Assembly (NCBI GenBank): GCA_009840945.1
Contig: VXMU01000047.1
Span: 1 to 34,866 of the forward strand
Length of the DNA stretch: 34,866 nucleotides
Reading direction: 5' to 3'
From: Chloroflexota bacterium
GTDB lineage: Bacteria > Chloroflexota > Dehalococcoidia > UBA2979
Shown here: positions 1 to 7,173 of the stretch, in pieces
How the letters are laid out: each line of letters starts with the position of its first letter
How positions within the stretch are numbered: the first letter of the stretch is position 1
Translations under genes and position numbers: made by a program
The notes under the pieces: generated by a model
What the model was told of the DNA's origin: nothing
The model's input: the letters and a program-made list of their open reading frames with translations, nothing else
The model's database searches: none

Positions 1-204
1 CGTAAGATCGTCGGCAGCGTCAGAGTTGTATACGAGACCGGGCGTGGGGGTGGGCTCCGAGGTCGGCTCCTCGGAGGGCGGATCGTCCGCTCCCTGTGCG
101 ACGACCGTCGCCGGGGAGAACGCGATCACAAGGGCAGCCAGCACCAGGGCGATCATCGCCCCGGCAAGGACGCCAGCTCTCAGTCGGCGTGCGCCAACAA
201 TCAT
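1..204 (-). CDS. Exported protein, N-terminal fragment (gene runs off the window start)
   Basis: The minus strand opens with ATG at 204 and stays open to base 1. The product starts MIVGARRLRAG, followed by a hydrophobic helix of about 20 residues and a signal-peptidase-I-like site (ATVVAQ). A Pro/Thr/Glu-rich linker (EEPTSEPTPTPG) then leads into an unseen domain. GGTCGAGGG lies directly before the start and can serve as a ribosome binding site, although it is close. The design matches the other exported proteins in this window, which also use PTPT linkers after the signal peptide. Only 68 codons are visible, so the function cannot be assigned. Export is well supported. Confidence 0.7.
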   Translation of the reverse strand, partial: MIVGARRLRAGVLAGAMIALVLAALVIAFSPATVVAQGADDPPSEEPTSEPTPTPGLVYNSDAADDLT

Positions 205-1058
205 CCCTCGACCGTCCCCTTGAACCCGGGAATGCCCGGGCCGTCTCGTGACCTGCGATCGCCGCCTCGCGGCGTGCGCCGGCGTGGGGAGAGACGCCTC
301 CGAGGAGGCGCCGCTACGCCTGCGTCATGGACGCGCGGCTATGCAGGAGAGGGCCGAGCGAGCGGGCTGGCCTCAGGGGACATCGTGGAAGACCCAATGC
401 GGGGAGCGTATGATTCGCTCCGCGAGGGTTCCTGATGCGGAATCGAAGTGAGAGTCGGCCGCATCGGATCCATGCTGTACGGGGCCCGGCCCTGCGGGGT
501 CGGGCCTCTACGCAAGCCCGATGCTGCCACCCGTCGCCCGATCGCACGTGGGGGCTCGAGACGGCTCCGCAGTCCCGGCCCCGTTCGATACGCCATCAGC
601 ATCCTGGACTCCCATTCACTGGTTGTCGCCTTCAGTCGTTGCGCAGACATTAGGTGCAGTACCGATCGTTGTCAAGATCATTTTTTGTAGACGTAGATCG
701 TTGCAACACGACTCGTTTGCTGGCAGAATCTGACCGCAGGGAGCTGCGCTCGTGCAACCCGCCACGTCCGGGGACTGGAAGTCGGACTGCCGGGTGAGCG
801 AGCTCGGATGCGCCCATCGAGGGCGTCGCTGCGTGACGCCGGACGGCCGGCGGATTCGTTGCGCTCCCGGCTCTCCCGCGTTGGGGGTGGGATCCCCGGC
901 CGAGCCGATCCCCCGGAGTGGCTCAGGCCACGATTGTGGTCGACCGCGCCCGCAAGGGAGCCGCCGCGCAGACGGAGCGTAGCGGGCGGCAGGCCTTGCC
1001 GGCGCAGGGATGCGCTTCGTCCTGGATCACCTGCGCCGCGCACTCGAGAGGCGACGAG
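205..1058. other. Long intergenic region with palindromes and an AT-rich block, no convincing gene
   Basis: None of the open frames here shows coding character or a ribosome binding site. Three structures are visible. A perfect 16-bp palindrome CGCCTCC-ga-GGAGGCG lies at 295-310. A strong hairpin lies at 483-506. An AT-rich block at about 655-710 holds TTGTCA (669-674, 5/6 to a -35 box), a T6 run and the 8-bp palindrome GTTGCAAC (700-707). The AT-rich block is the most promoter-like part and may drive the MarR gene with a long leader. Confidence 0.5.
483..506. terminator. Strong GC hairpin, unassigned
   Basis: GGCCCG at 483-488 pairs with CGGGCC at 501-506. The inner bases extend the stem to 10 pairs, including one G-U, around the loop TGCG. 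No T-tract follows on either strand, and no gene ends nearby in either direction. It could end an unrecognised small RNA, or be a structured leader or regulatory element. Confidence 0.3.
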
Positions 1059-1550
1059 ATGCACAGCGATGCCCGCGGTGAAGGTGGCGGAGGCGGTGCC
1101 CGCGCGGGGCGCCGATCGGCCGACATGGACCTCGGGGCCTTCGTTGCGGGCGTGGTCGGCGCCGTCAACTGGTGTGTACGCGACGAGCTCGAGCCCGAGG
1201 GCATCAGCTCCGTGGAGTTCGCGATCCTGAGAGCCCTGCAGTACAGCGAGACGAGCACCGCCACGCAGCTGGGACATCTGCTGCCGGTGGACCGGTCGAG
1301 CATCAGCCGGGCCGTCACCAACCTGGTGAATAGGGGACTCGTGGGCCGGAGGCGCCGGCGCAGCGATCGGCGCGTCGTCACCCTCGAGCTGACGGAGGAG
1401 GGCGCGGAGATGACCCGCGAGCTCGGCCAGCGCGTCGAGCGGCGCTACGACGAGCTGCTGGAGGGCGTCAGCCCGGAGAACATCCGCGTCTTCATGGCGA
1501 CCGGCAGGCGCATCATGGAGAACCGGGGCAGGGCCCGGAGCGAGCGGTGA
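1059..1550 (+). CDS. MarR-family transcriptional regulator
   Basis: The 163-residue product has the winged-helix order of MarR proteins. A dimerisation helix (about 23-45) is followed by GISSVEFAILRAL, the HTH (TATQLGHLLPVDRSSISR), NLVNRGLVGRRR and the wing SDRRVVTLELTEEGAEM, then a C-terminal dimerisation helix. MarR proteins are usually dimeric repressors released by small aromatic or oxidant ligands. I chose ATG 1059 because GAGAGG (1046-1051) sits 7 nt upstream. ATG 1125 (MDLGAF) is the alternative and would give a protein starting at the conserved domain. The Gly/Arg-rich first 22 residues are unusual. The convergent neighbour is a SAM methyltransferase. The ligand and regulon are unknown. 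Confidence 0.88.
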   Translation: MHSDARGEGGGGGARAGRRSADMDLGAFVAGVVGAVNWCVRDELEPEGISSVEFAILRALQYSETSTATQLGHLLPVDRSSISRAVTNLVNRGLVGRRRRRSDRRVVTLELTEEGAEMTRELGQRVERRYDELLEGVSPENIRVFMATGRRIMENRGRARSER

Positions 1551-1612
1551 AATCGGGTATCTCGTCCCTCGCCCGGGCCAGTCGTACCCAGAATCGTCAC
1601 CAGCCATCCCGC

Positions 1613-1628
1613 CGCCGAGCGTTCGGCG
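1613..1628. terminator. Small hairpin between convergent genes
   Basis: CGCCGA-gcgt-TCGGCG forms a 6-bp stem with a 4-nt loop, in the 104-bp gap between the convergent MarR and methyltransferase genes. There is no clear T-tract. Position is the main argument for a shared terminator. Confidence 0.3.
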
Positions 1629-1654
1629 TGGGCGATAGGGCGCGGAGTGGCGGG

Positions 1655-2530
1655 CTAGGGCTTGCCGGCCACGGCCTCGCCGAATGCGAGCCCGCACCAC
1701 GCGCTGCTGTCGACTCGCCACCGGTTGTAGGCGGCGCGTATCTGGTTGCAGAGCGCCTCGGTCGCGGCCCCGTACTTGATGGCCGCCTCGGTGACCTCGG
1801 GAGCGAGGAACCACTTGTCGACGACCTCGGAGATGAAGGCGACGTCCCTCGGGGTCGCGTAGTCATCGAACGTCGCGCTCGTCTGGACGTGGGTGAACCC
1901 GGCGTCCTCCAGGTGGCGCTTCAGCTGCTTGCCCATCTGCGGATGGCCGTCGTCGGCGGCCACCAGGTCCTCGAACATCTCCCAGGCGCGCCCGATCACC
2001 CCGTAGTCGGGGTAGGTGAAGCAGGACTCGCAGATCATCTCGCGGCACCCGATGATGCCGCCGGGCTTGAGGACGCGATTCACCTCGGCCAGCACCGCGG
2101 CCGTGTCGGGAATGTGCATGAGCACGCTGTGACAGTGGGCGACGTCGAAGTAGCCATCCTCGAACGGCATGTCCGTCACGTCGGCCACGTGGAACGTCGC
2201 GTTGTCCAGGCCGCCGGCCAGCGCGACCGACCTCGCGAGGTCGATCTGGGACGCTTCCATGTCGACGCCGTGCAGCTCGCCGGGGGCCACCGCCCTCGCC
2301 AGCCCCACGGAGATGGTGCCCGGACCGCAGCCGAAGTCGAGGACGCGCAGGCCCGGTCTGAGGTACGGGAGCAGGTACGCGGCGCTGGCCTCGGCGGTGT
2401 TCCGCCGGAAGGTCTCCATCATCTCCTCGCCGAAGCCCATCGTGTAGTCAGGGGTCGCCCAGGTCGGCTCGTCGCCCTCTGTCGGGGGCGCCCCTGGCTG
2501 ATTGAACTCGGTGTCCCCGCTGGCGGTCAT
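1655..2530 (-). CDS. Class I SAM-dependent methyltransferase (UbiE/MenG-like)
   Basis: The 291-residue protein has a Rossmann-type methyltransferase fold. Motif I is VLDFGCGPGTIS (about 62-73). An acidic residue for the SAM ribose lies in GVDMEAS, and VADVTDMPFEDGYFDVAHC gives motifs II and III. VNRVLKPGGIIGCREM is the usual post-motif of UbiE-like enzymes. The C-terminal half (about 160-291) is helical and probably binds the substrate, which cannot be told from sequence. AAGGAGG lies 7 nt before ATG 2530, fixing the start. The gene converges on the MarR gene. A perfect 9-bp hairpin lies 27 nt upstream of the start. Small-molecule or lipid C-methylation is plausible, but any specific pathway would be a guess. 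Confidence 0.9.
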   Translation of the reverse strand: MTASGDTEFNQPGAPPTEGDEPTWATPDYTMGFGEEMMETFRRNTAEASAAYLLPYLRPGLRVLDFGCGPGTISVGLARAVAPGELHGVDMEASQIDLARSVALAGGLDNATFHVADVTDMPFEDGYFDVAHCHSVLMHIPDTAAVLAEVNRVLKPGGIIGCREMICESCFTYPDYGVIGRAWEMFEDLVAADDGHPQMGKQLKRHLEDAGFTHVQTSATFDDYATPRDVAFISEVVDKWFLAPEVTEAAIKYGAATEALCNQIRAAYNRWRVDSSAWCGLAFGEAVAGKP

Positions 2531-2556
2531 TCCCGTTCCTCCTTGCCGGGTAACGT

Positions 2557-2581
2557 GGCGGACCGACCTGGCCGGTCCGCC
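2557..2581 (-). promoter_or_regulatory. Perfect 9-bp inverted repeat in the methyltransferase leader
   Basis: GGCGGACCG (2557-2565) and CGGTCCGCC (2573-2581) are exact inverted copies with a 7-nt loop. The element ends 27 nt upstream of the methyltransferase ATG on the minus strand. It could be a repressor operator, for instance for the neighbouring MarR protein, or a leader hairpin. The sequence alone does not decide. Confidence 0.4.
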
Positions 2582-2787
2582 GACGGAAGGGTCTCGTCGG
2601 GTCCTGCAGGCGCCGGTCCCGCGAGCGCTCGGCCGCGTTCCACGCGGCGTCGCAGCGGGGCTCCTCGCCGATGCTTCGAGGGGCGCCGCGCGCTTCCAAC
2701 TCGCCGCGCGAGCGCCGTCCGTGCGATTCGGACTACTGGTTCACCTCTGTTTGACAAGTGATTATTGCACCAACAGTGTGACTGCCA

Positions 2788-2816
2788 CGTGACCGACGAA
2801 GGCAATATCGGTCACG
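2788..2816. promoter_or_regulatory. Palindromic operator candidate (9-bp arms, 11-bp spacer)
   Basis: CGTGACCGA (2788-2796) and TCGGTCACG (2808-2816) are perfect inverted repeats. They sit in the most AT-rich part of the divergent region, just downstream of TTGACA (2751-2756). The 20-bp centre-to-centre spacing puts both half sites on the same DNA face, as expected for a dimeric regulator. The binding protein is unknown. Confidence 0.42.
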
Positions 2817-3253
2817 ATTTGTAACTATCTCGGGTTTACGACACGATTGCCCAAGTTCCCGCCCGGATTCCCCTGCGTCGTGACGCCGAGGGCGGCAGTA
2901 GCCCCTCGATCCGGTTCTGAACGCCAACGCACAGCCTCGATGCTATAGCGCCTCGCTGGGACTCTCAGACGACGGTCAGGAGCGGGACTCGGGTGCAATT
3001 CGGCGGAGGCGACGCCCGGTGTCTGCAGTCCGAACTCGCTATAGATGCGATCGCTGTGTCCGACGCGTTCTGCCGTTGCAGAAGCAGTACGCGCTCGGTA
3101 GCTTGGCCGGAACGCTCGGGAACCCGGCTCGCTCACTCTCAGAGGGCCGCGCGGGCTGACCGTCGGCCGGGAGGACGGTCGCGAAGGTCACGATTCGGAC
3201 GCCGCAACAGCGGGGAGTGGGACCCTGTCGGAGTCGCTGAAGGGAAGCTGGCG

Positions 3254-3934
3254 ATGACATCCGACGAGCGCATCAAGGTAATGGTGGTGGACGACCACTC
3301 CATCGTTCGGGAGGGGCTGAAACACGTCCTCGAGCAGTCCGGTGAGTTCGAGGTGGTGGGACAGGCGGGGGACGGCGAAGAGGCAGTCAGACTAGCAGCC
3401 GAGGTGTCTCCGGACGTCGTGGTGATGGACGTGATGATGCCGCGAAAGGACGGGGTGGAAGCCTGCAGGGAGATCATGGAGTCCGCCCCCGAGACCCGCG
3501 TCGTGATGCTGACGGTCGCGGACGAGGAGACGGCCGTGGTGGAGGCCGTGGCCGCCGGTGCAGCCGGGTATCTCCGGAAGGAGACCGACAGGGACCGGCT
3601 CCTGTCGACGGTGCGAGGCGTGTCCCGTGGTGAGTTGCGCTTGCCCGCGGAGGTTGTGCGAGGCGTGTTCGCGGCGGTCCGCGATGTCGCCGAAGCGGGA
3701 GATGCAGCCGACGCCGCCGGGTTGACCGAGAGGGAGCGCGAGATACTCGTCGCCTTTGCCGGGGGCACGTCGTACGCCCGGATAGCGGAACAGAGGGGTA
3801 TCAAGCCGGTGACCGTTCGGAATGCCATCTACGGCATCCAGCAGAAGTTGGGGATTACGTCGATGCAGGGCCTGGTTCTCTGGACCGCGCGGAACGGGCT
3901 GCTGGATGACTATGACCCGGAGAGCCAGGGGTAG
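3254..3934 (+). CDS. NarL/LuxR-family response regulator
   Basis: The 226-residue protein has a receiver domain (about 8-122) and a C-terminal LuxR-type HTH (about 157-218). The receiver shows the acidic pair in VMVVDDHS, the phospho-acceptor D59 in VVVMDVMMP, the switch Thr in VVMLTVAD and the Lys in GYLRKET. The HTH reads LTEREREILVAFAGG, ARIAEQRGIKPVTVRNAIYG, then QKLGI. Phosphorylation should promote dimerisation and DNA binding. The frame is open far upstream, but ATG 3254 has a GAAGGGAAG ribosome binding site and begins the receiver at the usual place. The histidine kinase starts 149 bp downstream on the same strand and is of the HisKA_3 type that pairs with NarL regulators, so the two are probably cognate and co-transcribed. 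Target genes are unknown. Confidence 0.93.
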   Translation: MTSDERIKVMVVDDHSIVREGLKHVLEQSGEFEVVGQAGDGEEAVRLAAEVSPDVVVMDVMMPRKDGVEACREIMESAPETRVVMLTVADEETAVVEAVAAGAAGYLRKETDRDRLLSTVRGVSRGELRLPAEVVRGVFAAVRDVAEAGDAADAAGLTEREREILVAFAGGTSYARIAEQRGIKPVTVRNAIYGIQQKLGITSMQGLVLWTARNGLLDDYDPESQG

Positions 3935-4083
3935 GCTTCCTTTCGATTCAAGCCTCGCGGTGCGGACGGTTGGCCTTCCCCGCGTCACCCGGCCCGTCGG
4001 CCAAGGGTAGATTCGGGAACGATGCGCCGGGGCATGCCCTCGATGGGCGGCGCCCCTGGGTCCGTCGATGTTCGGGGGTGGCG

Positions 4084-5331
4084 ATGGCTCAAGGATCCCA
4101 CCACCGCCGAGGTGTCCAACTGGTAACCAGGGCGGCACAGGTCCTGGGCATGACCGATTGGGAGCGCCACGACGGCGACCCGGACGGTCTGAGGCTCATT
4201 GCGAGGACGTTCGTCTGGGCACGCTGGCTGATAGTCGCATTCGGGCTCGTCCTGTGGGTGTACCGGCCCGTGGACTGGCTGGAGACCTATGCGGCGTATC
4301 TGCCGGGGCTCTTGCTGCTGTTGGCGCTCAACGGATATACGCACTGCCGGCTGGCGACGAAGCAGGCCGTGACGAGGGGTTGGATTCTCCTCAATGCGAC
4401 GGTGGATGTGTTCATCCTCTCGGGCGCGGTGGCGGCAGGCGGGGGATTCGGTCACTCCTTCCTGCACCTCCTCTACTACCCTCAGCTTGCCGGGTACGCG
4501 GTGGTGCTCACGTCCTTCCGGCTCACGATGGCCTGCGCCACCTTCGTGGCCGTTCTCTATCTGGCTGTCAGCCTGACCGCCGGCGACGGCATCGACACTG
4601 CCGCCGCCGAGGAGAGGACCCTGGTCGCCCGGATGCTCGTCATGTACGCGGTGGCGGCGATCGTCAACATCATCGCCAGATTCGAGCGCGGGCGGTGGAG
4701 CCGGGCCGTGGAACGCGAGCGCGACCTGCAACGTGAGCAGGTCGAGTTCTCCCAGACGATTCACGACACCACGGCGCAGTCCGCATACATGATCGGGCTC
4801 GGCGTCGACACCGCGAGGGCACAGGCCGGGGACACGAACCCGGAGCTGGCCGCCACCCTCGAGGCGATTTCCCGGTTGTCCCGCTCCGCGATCTGGGAGC
4901 TGAGACACCCCATCCACATGGGTGGCATCTACGAGGGTCGCGCGCTGAGCTCCGCGCTGAGCTCCCACGCGACCAGCTTCACCAACGTCACCTCCGTGCC
5001 CTGCGAGCTGACCCAGACCGGAGTCGAGCCGCCGCTCTCGACAGAGTCCAGGGGCCTGCTCTTCTCGATCGCGCACAACGCGCTCACCAACGCCTTCCGC
5101 CACGCCGAAGCGAGCAGCGTAGCGATCCACCTGGCATGCGAGGAGGAGGAGCTGCGGCTCTCCGTGCTGGATGACGGAGTGGGGCTCCCCGCCGACTACG
5201 CCCAGCGCGGCCGCGGCTTCGAGAACATGGACACGTACGCCAGGCGACTGGGCGGCCGTCTTGTTGTCGAACAGCGCGGCGCGATGGGCGGCGCGACCCT
5301 CACGTGCGTGATTCCGACGGAGCGAGGCTAG
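4084..5331 (+). CDS. Membrane sensor histidine kinase (NarX/DesK-like, HisKA_3 type)
   Basis: The 415-residue protein has about six membrane helices between residues 40 and 205. These include WARWLIVAFGLVLWV, LPGLLLLLALNGY, VDVFILSGAVAAGG, ATFVAVLYLAVSL and MYAVAAIVNIIA, and there is almost no external sensor loop. A short linker follows, then the dimerisation helix with the phospho-acceptor H227 in QTIHDTTAQ. The HATPase domain has the N box in AHNALTNAFRHAEA, G1 in DDGVGLP and G2 in GRGFENM. A sensor with embedded helices suggests detection of a membrane or lipid signal. ATG 4084 is preceded by GGGGGTGG, and ATG 4150 (MTDWERH) is a possible alternative. It follows the response regulator and should be its kinase. 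Confidence 0.92.
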   Translation: MAQGSHHRRGVQLVTRAAQVLGMTDWERHDGDPDGLRLIARTFVWARWLIVAFGLVLWVYRPVDWLETYAAYLPGLLLLLALNGYTHCRLATKQAVTRGWILLNATVDVFILSGAVAAGGGFGHSFLHLLYYPQLAGYAVVLTSFRLTMACATFVAVLYLAVSLTAGDGIDTAAAEERTLVARMLVMYAVAAIVNIIARFERGRWSRAVERERDLQREQVEFSQTIHDTTAQSAYMIGLGVDTARAQAGDTNPELAATLEAISRLSRSAIWELRHPIHMGGIYEGRALSSALSSHATSFTNVTSVPCELTQTGVEPPLSTESRGLLFSIAHNALTNAFRHAEASSVAIHLACEEEELRLSVLDDGVGLPADYAQRGRGFENMDTYARRLGGRLVVEQRGAMGGATLTCVIPTERG

Positions 5332-5764
5332 AGGAACAGCACTCGGACCGGTCCCGAAAACGGTATATGGCTCCGCGCACCAGGCTGCTGACGACGACGT
5401 CGAGGACGGCGCGTAGCCAGGCAGTGCGTTCCCCCGGCTCACACCCTGGCTGACCTCACGAGCCGGGCCGCCGGGGCACCTCGTGGCGTGCCGCGGGCAC
5501 GGCCACGTCGTCGAGGTACTCGACCCCGGGAGACCGATCACGAGGGGCTCGAGTGCGCAGCGTGCTCGCCCTGCCCCAGAGCACCGTCGACTCTCGGCCG
5601 ACAGGGCAAACGCCCTGCTCAGTCAGGGCACACGCCCGACGGGCTACGGGCGTCCGGCAATTGGCGGAGCCGTTCGGAGTCCCGAAACTCTTGCCGAGGC
5701 GACCTGGGCCATCGGGCCGCTGGTCTCCGCCCGGCGCCACGACCGGGAAAGCGAGGGGTGGGCG
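5332..5764. other. Intergenic leader region of the RCC1-like lipoprotein gene
   Basis: No coding frame with a ribosome binding site is visible before ATG 5765. GGACCGGTCC (5345-5354) is a 10-bp palindrome just after the kinase stop. TATATG (5364-5369) resembles a -10 box but has no matching -35. Two near-identical 14-nt hairpin-forming repeats lie at 5602-5637. The region probably carries the promoter and a structured leader for the exported-protein operon. Confidence 0.4.
5602..5637 (+). repeat. Two direct repeats, each with a small hairpin, in the lipoprotein leader
   Basis: CAGGGCAAACGCCC (5602-5615) and CAGGGCACACGCCC (5624-5637) differ at one base and are 22 bp apart. Each folds as GGGC-4 nt-GCCC. 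GGGC is followed by further complementary tracts (GCCCGACGGGC), so alternative pairings are possible. Tandem hairpins in a leader can serve as a binding array or as part of an RNA switch. No known riboswitch consensus is satisfied. Confidence 0.35.
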
Positions 5765-7150
5765 ATGCGTAACAGCTGGGTGCGCCATGCCGTGATCGCG
5801 CTGGGGCTGTCCGTGCTGGCACTCGCCTTCCTCGCCTGTGGGGGAGAGACGACGCCGCCGGACGACGCCCCCGCAGGAGGTCAAAGCGCGACCAGGACGA
5901 CCGCGACGACAGGGGCCACACCGGCTACCACGACCGAGGTGCGGGACTCCTCCGGAACGTCACTCAACGAGTACCTGGCAATCTGCTCAAGCCCGATCTC
6001 GGGCCCGATCGACGTGGAACCCACCCTCGAGGGCTTCGCGACGGTGATCGCGGAGTACATGAAGCGCCTGGAATCAGCGAATCCGCCCGAATCGGTCGCC
6101 GCCTGGCACGACGCGGTGCTGGACTACCAGGAGGCCCTGCAGGAGGCGCTGGACGACGCCCCCGAGTTCGACGACGAGGACGCCGAGACGCTGTACCTCG
6201 TCACCGCGGTCTTCCCGGCCGTACTCCCGCACCAGGCCGCGATTGACGCGGCCATCGCCGCCATGGACCCGGATGTCTACGCGCTCATGGTCGAGGCGGG
6301 TTGCATCGACGAGGAAGGGTTCGGATTCGGGGACGACCCGTCCTCGGGTGGACGACTCATCACCGAGTTCACCTCGATCAGCGCGGGCGGCAACCACACG
6401 TGCGGCGTGGGGACCGATGGCTACGTCGGCTGCTGGGGCGAGGACTGGAACGGCAGCACCATGCCGCCCGACGGCACGTTCGTCTCGGTCAGCGCCGGGG
6501 AGTATCACACCTGCGGCGTCAGGACGGACGGCACGGTCGCCTGCTGGGGGAGCGACAGCGACGGCGAGGCCACGCCTCCCGAGGGCACGTTCTCCTCGGT
6601 CAGTGCGGGACCAGAGCACACCTGCGGCGTGGGGACCGATGGCGTCGTCGCCTGCTGGGGGAGCGACGATGACGGCAAGGCAACGCCTCCCGGCGGTGCG
6701 TTCTCCTCCGTCAGCGCGGGCGACGACCACACCTGCGGTGTCAGGACGGACGGCGCCCTCGCCTGCTGGGGCGACGACTTCTTCGACAAGGCCACACCGC
6801 CGGACGGCCGGTTCATCGCCATCAGCGCCGGATTCGCTCACAACTGCGGGGTCATGACCGACGGCTCCATCTTCTGCTGGGGCCAGGACCTCTCGGGCGA
6901 GTCCTCACCTCCCGAGGGCGAGTTCGTCTCCGTCAGCGTGGGCTTCCAACACCACACGTGCGGCCTGAGGACCGACGGCGCCGTCGCCTGCTGGGGCGAC
7001 GACTCTGCGGGTCAGGCCACACCGCCCAGGGGCGAGTTCATCTCGGTCGACGCCGGCGCGTACCACAGCTGCGGGGTGCGCCCCGACGGCTCCGCCGTCT
7101 GCTGGGGCGACGATAGCGGCGGCCAGGCCTCGCCGCCCAGCGCGCCGTGA
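5765..7150 (+). CDS. Lipoprotein with a seven-repeat RCC1-like beta-propeller
   Basis: The 461-residue protein starts with a lipoprotein signal peptide (MRNSWVRHAV, hydrophobic core, then FLAC-G), followed by a Thr/Ala-rich linker. Residues about 60-195 form an acidic helical domain of unknown function (NEYLAICSSP to VEAGCIDEE). Residues about 202-461 are seven repeats of 37-38 residues, each with SVSAG..HTCGV.TDG..ACWG and a terminal PP.G turn. This is the short bacterial RCC1-like repeat. Seven copies are enough to close a seven-blade propeller, and each blade carries two Cys, which suits an oxidising external location. ATG 5765 has GAGGGGTGG upstream. The stop overlaps a GTG of the next gene, so translational coupling is possible. 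A surface binding role is likely, but the ligand is unknown. Confidence 0.88.
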   Translation: MRNSWVRHAVIALGLSVLALAFLACGGETTPPDDAPAGGQSATRTTATTGATPATTTEVRDSSGTSLNEYLAICSSPISGPIDVEPTLEGFATVIAEYMKRLESANPPESVAAWHDAVLDYQEALQEALDDAPEFDDEDAETLYLVTAVFPAVLPHQAAIDAAIAAMDPDVYALMVEAGCIDEEGFGFGDDPSSGGRLITEFTSISAGGNHTCGVGTDGYVGCWGEDWNGSTMPPDGTFVSVSAGEYHTCGVRTDGTVACWGSDSDGEATPPEGTFSSVSAGPEHTCGVGTDGVVACWGSDDDGKATPPGGAFSSVSAGDDHTCGVRTDGALACWGDDFFDKATPPDGRFIAISAGFAHNCGVMTDGSIFCWGQDLSGESSPPEGEFVSVSVGFQHHTCGLRTDGAVACWGDDSAGQATPPRGEFISVDAGAYHSCGVRPDGSAVCWGDDSGGQASPPSAP

Positions 7151-7173
7151 ATCGACCTGTCAGGAACGAGGTT

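Larger units (their letters stand above)
2531..3253. other. Divergent intergenic region between methyltransferase and response regulator
   Basis: No open frame here looks coding. The region holds a perfect hairpin close to the methyltransferase start, an AT-rich stretch around 2750-2830 with TTGACA at 2751-2756, and a palindromic operator candidate at 2788-2816. It is the natural place for the promoters of both divergent genes. No good -10 box at 17 bp from TTGACA could be found, since CAGTGT is weak. Confidence 0.5.

Noticed and set aside
678-1814. Minus-strand open frame of 378 codons
   Set aside because: It overlaps the MarR gene and the end of the methyltransferase gene, has low-complexity Arg/Gly/Pro composition and no ribosome binding site.
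1547-2761. Plus-strand open frame of 404 codons opposite the methyltransferase
   Set aside because: The minus-strand methyltransferase has motif I, a perfect ribosome binding site and the expected length. The plus frame has none of these.
3985-5541. Minus-strand open frame of 518 codons
   Set aside because: It lies antisense to the histidine kinase, whose domains are unambiguous. Stop-free frames are expected at this G+C.
5596-5660. Possible c-di-GMP (GEMM) riboswitch suggested by AGGGCAAAC
   Set aside because: Only the AGGGCAAAC string agrees. The expected ACGCAAAGCC segment and the tetraloop-receptor hairpins are absent.
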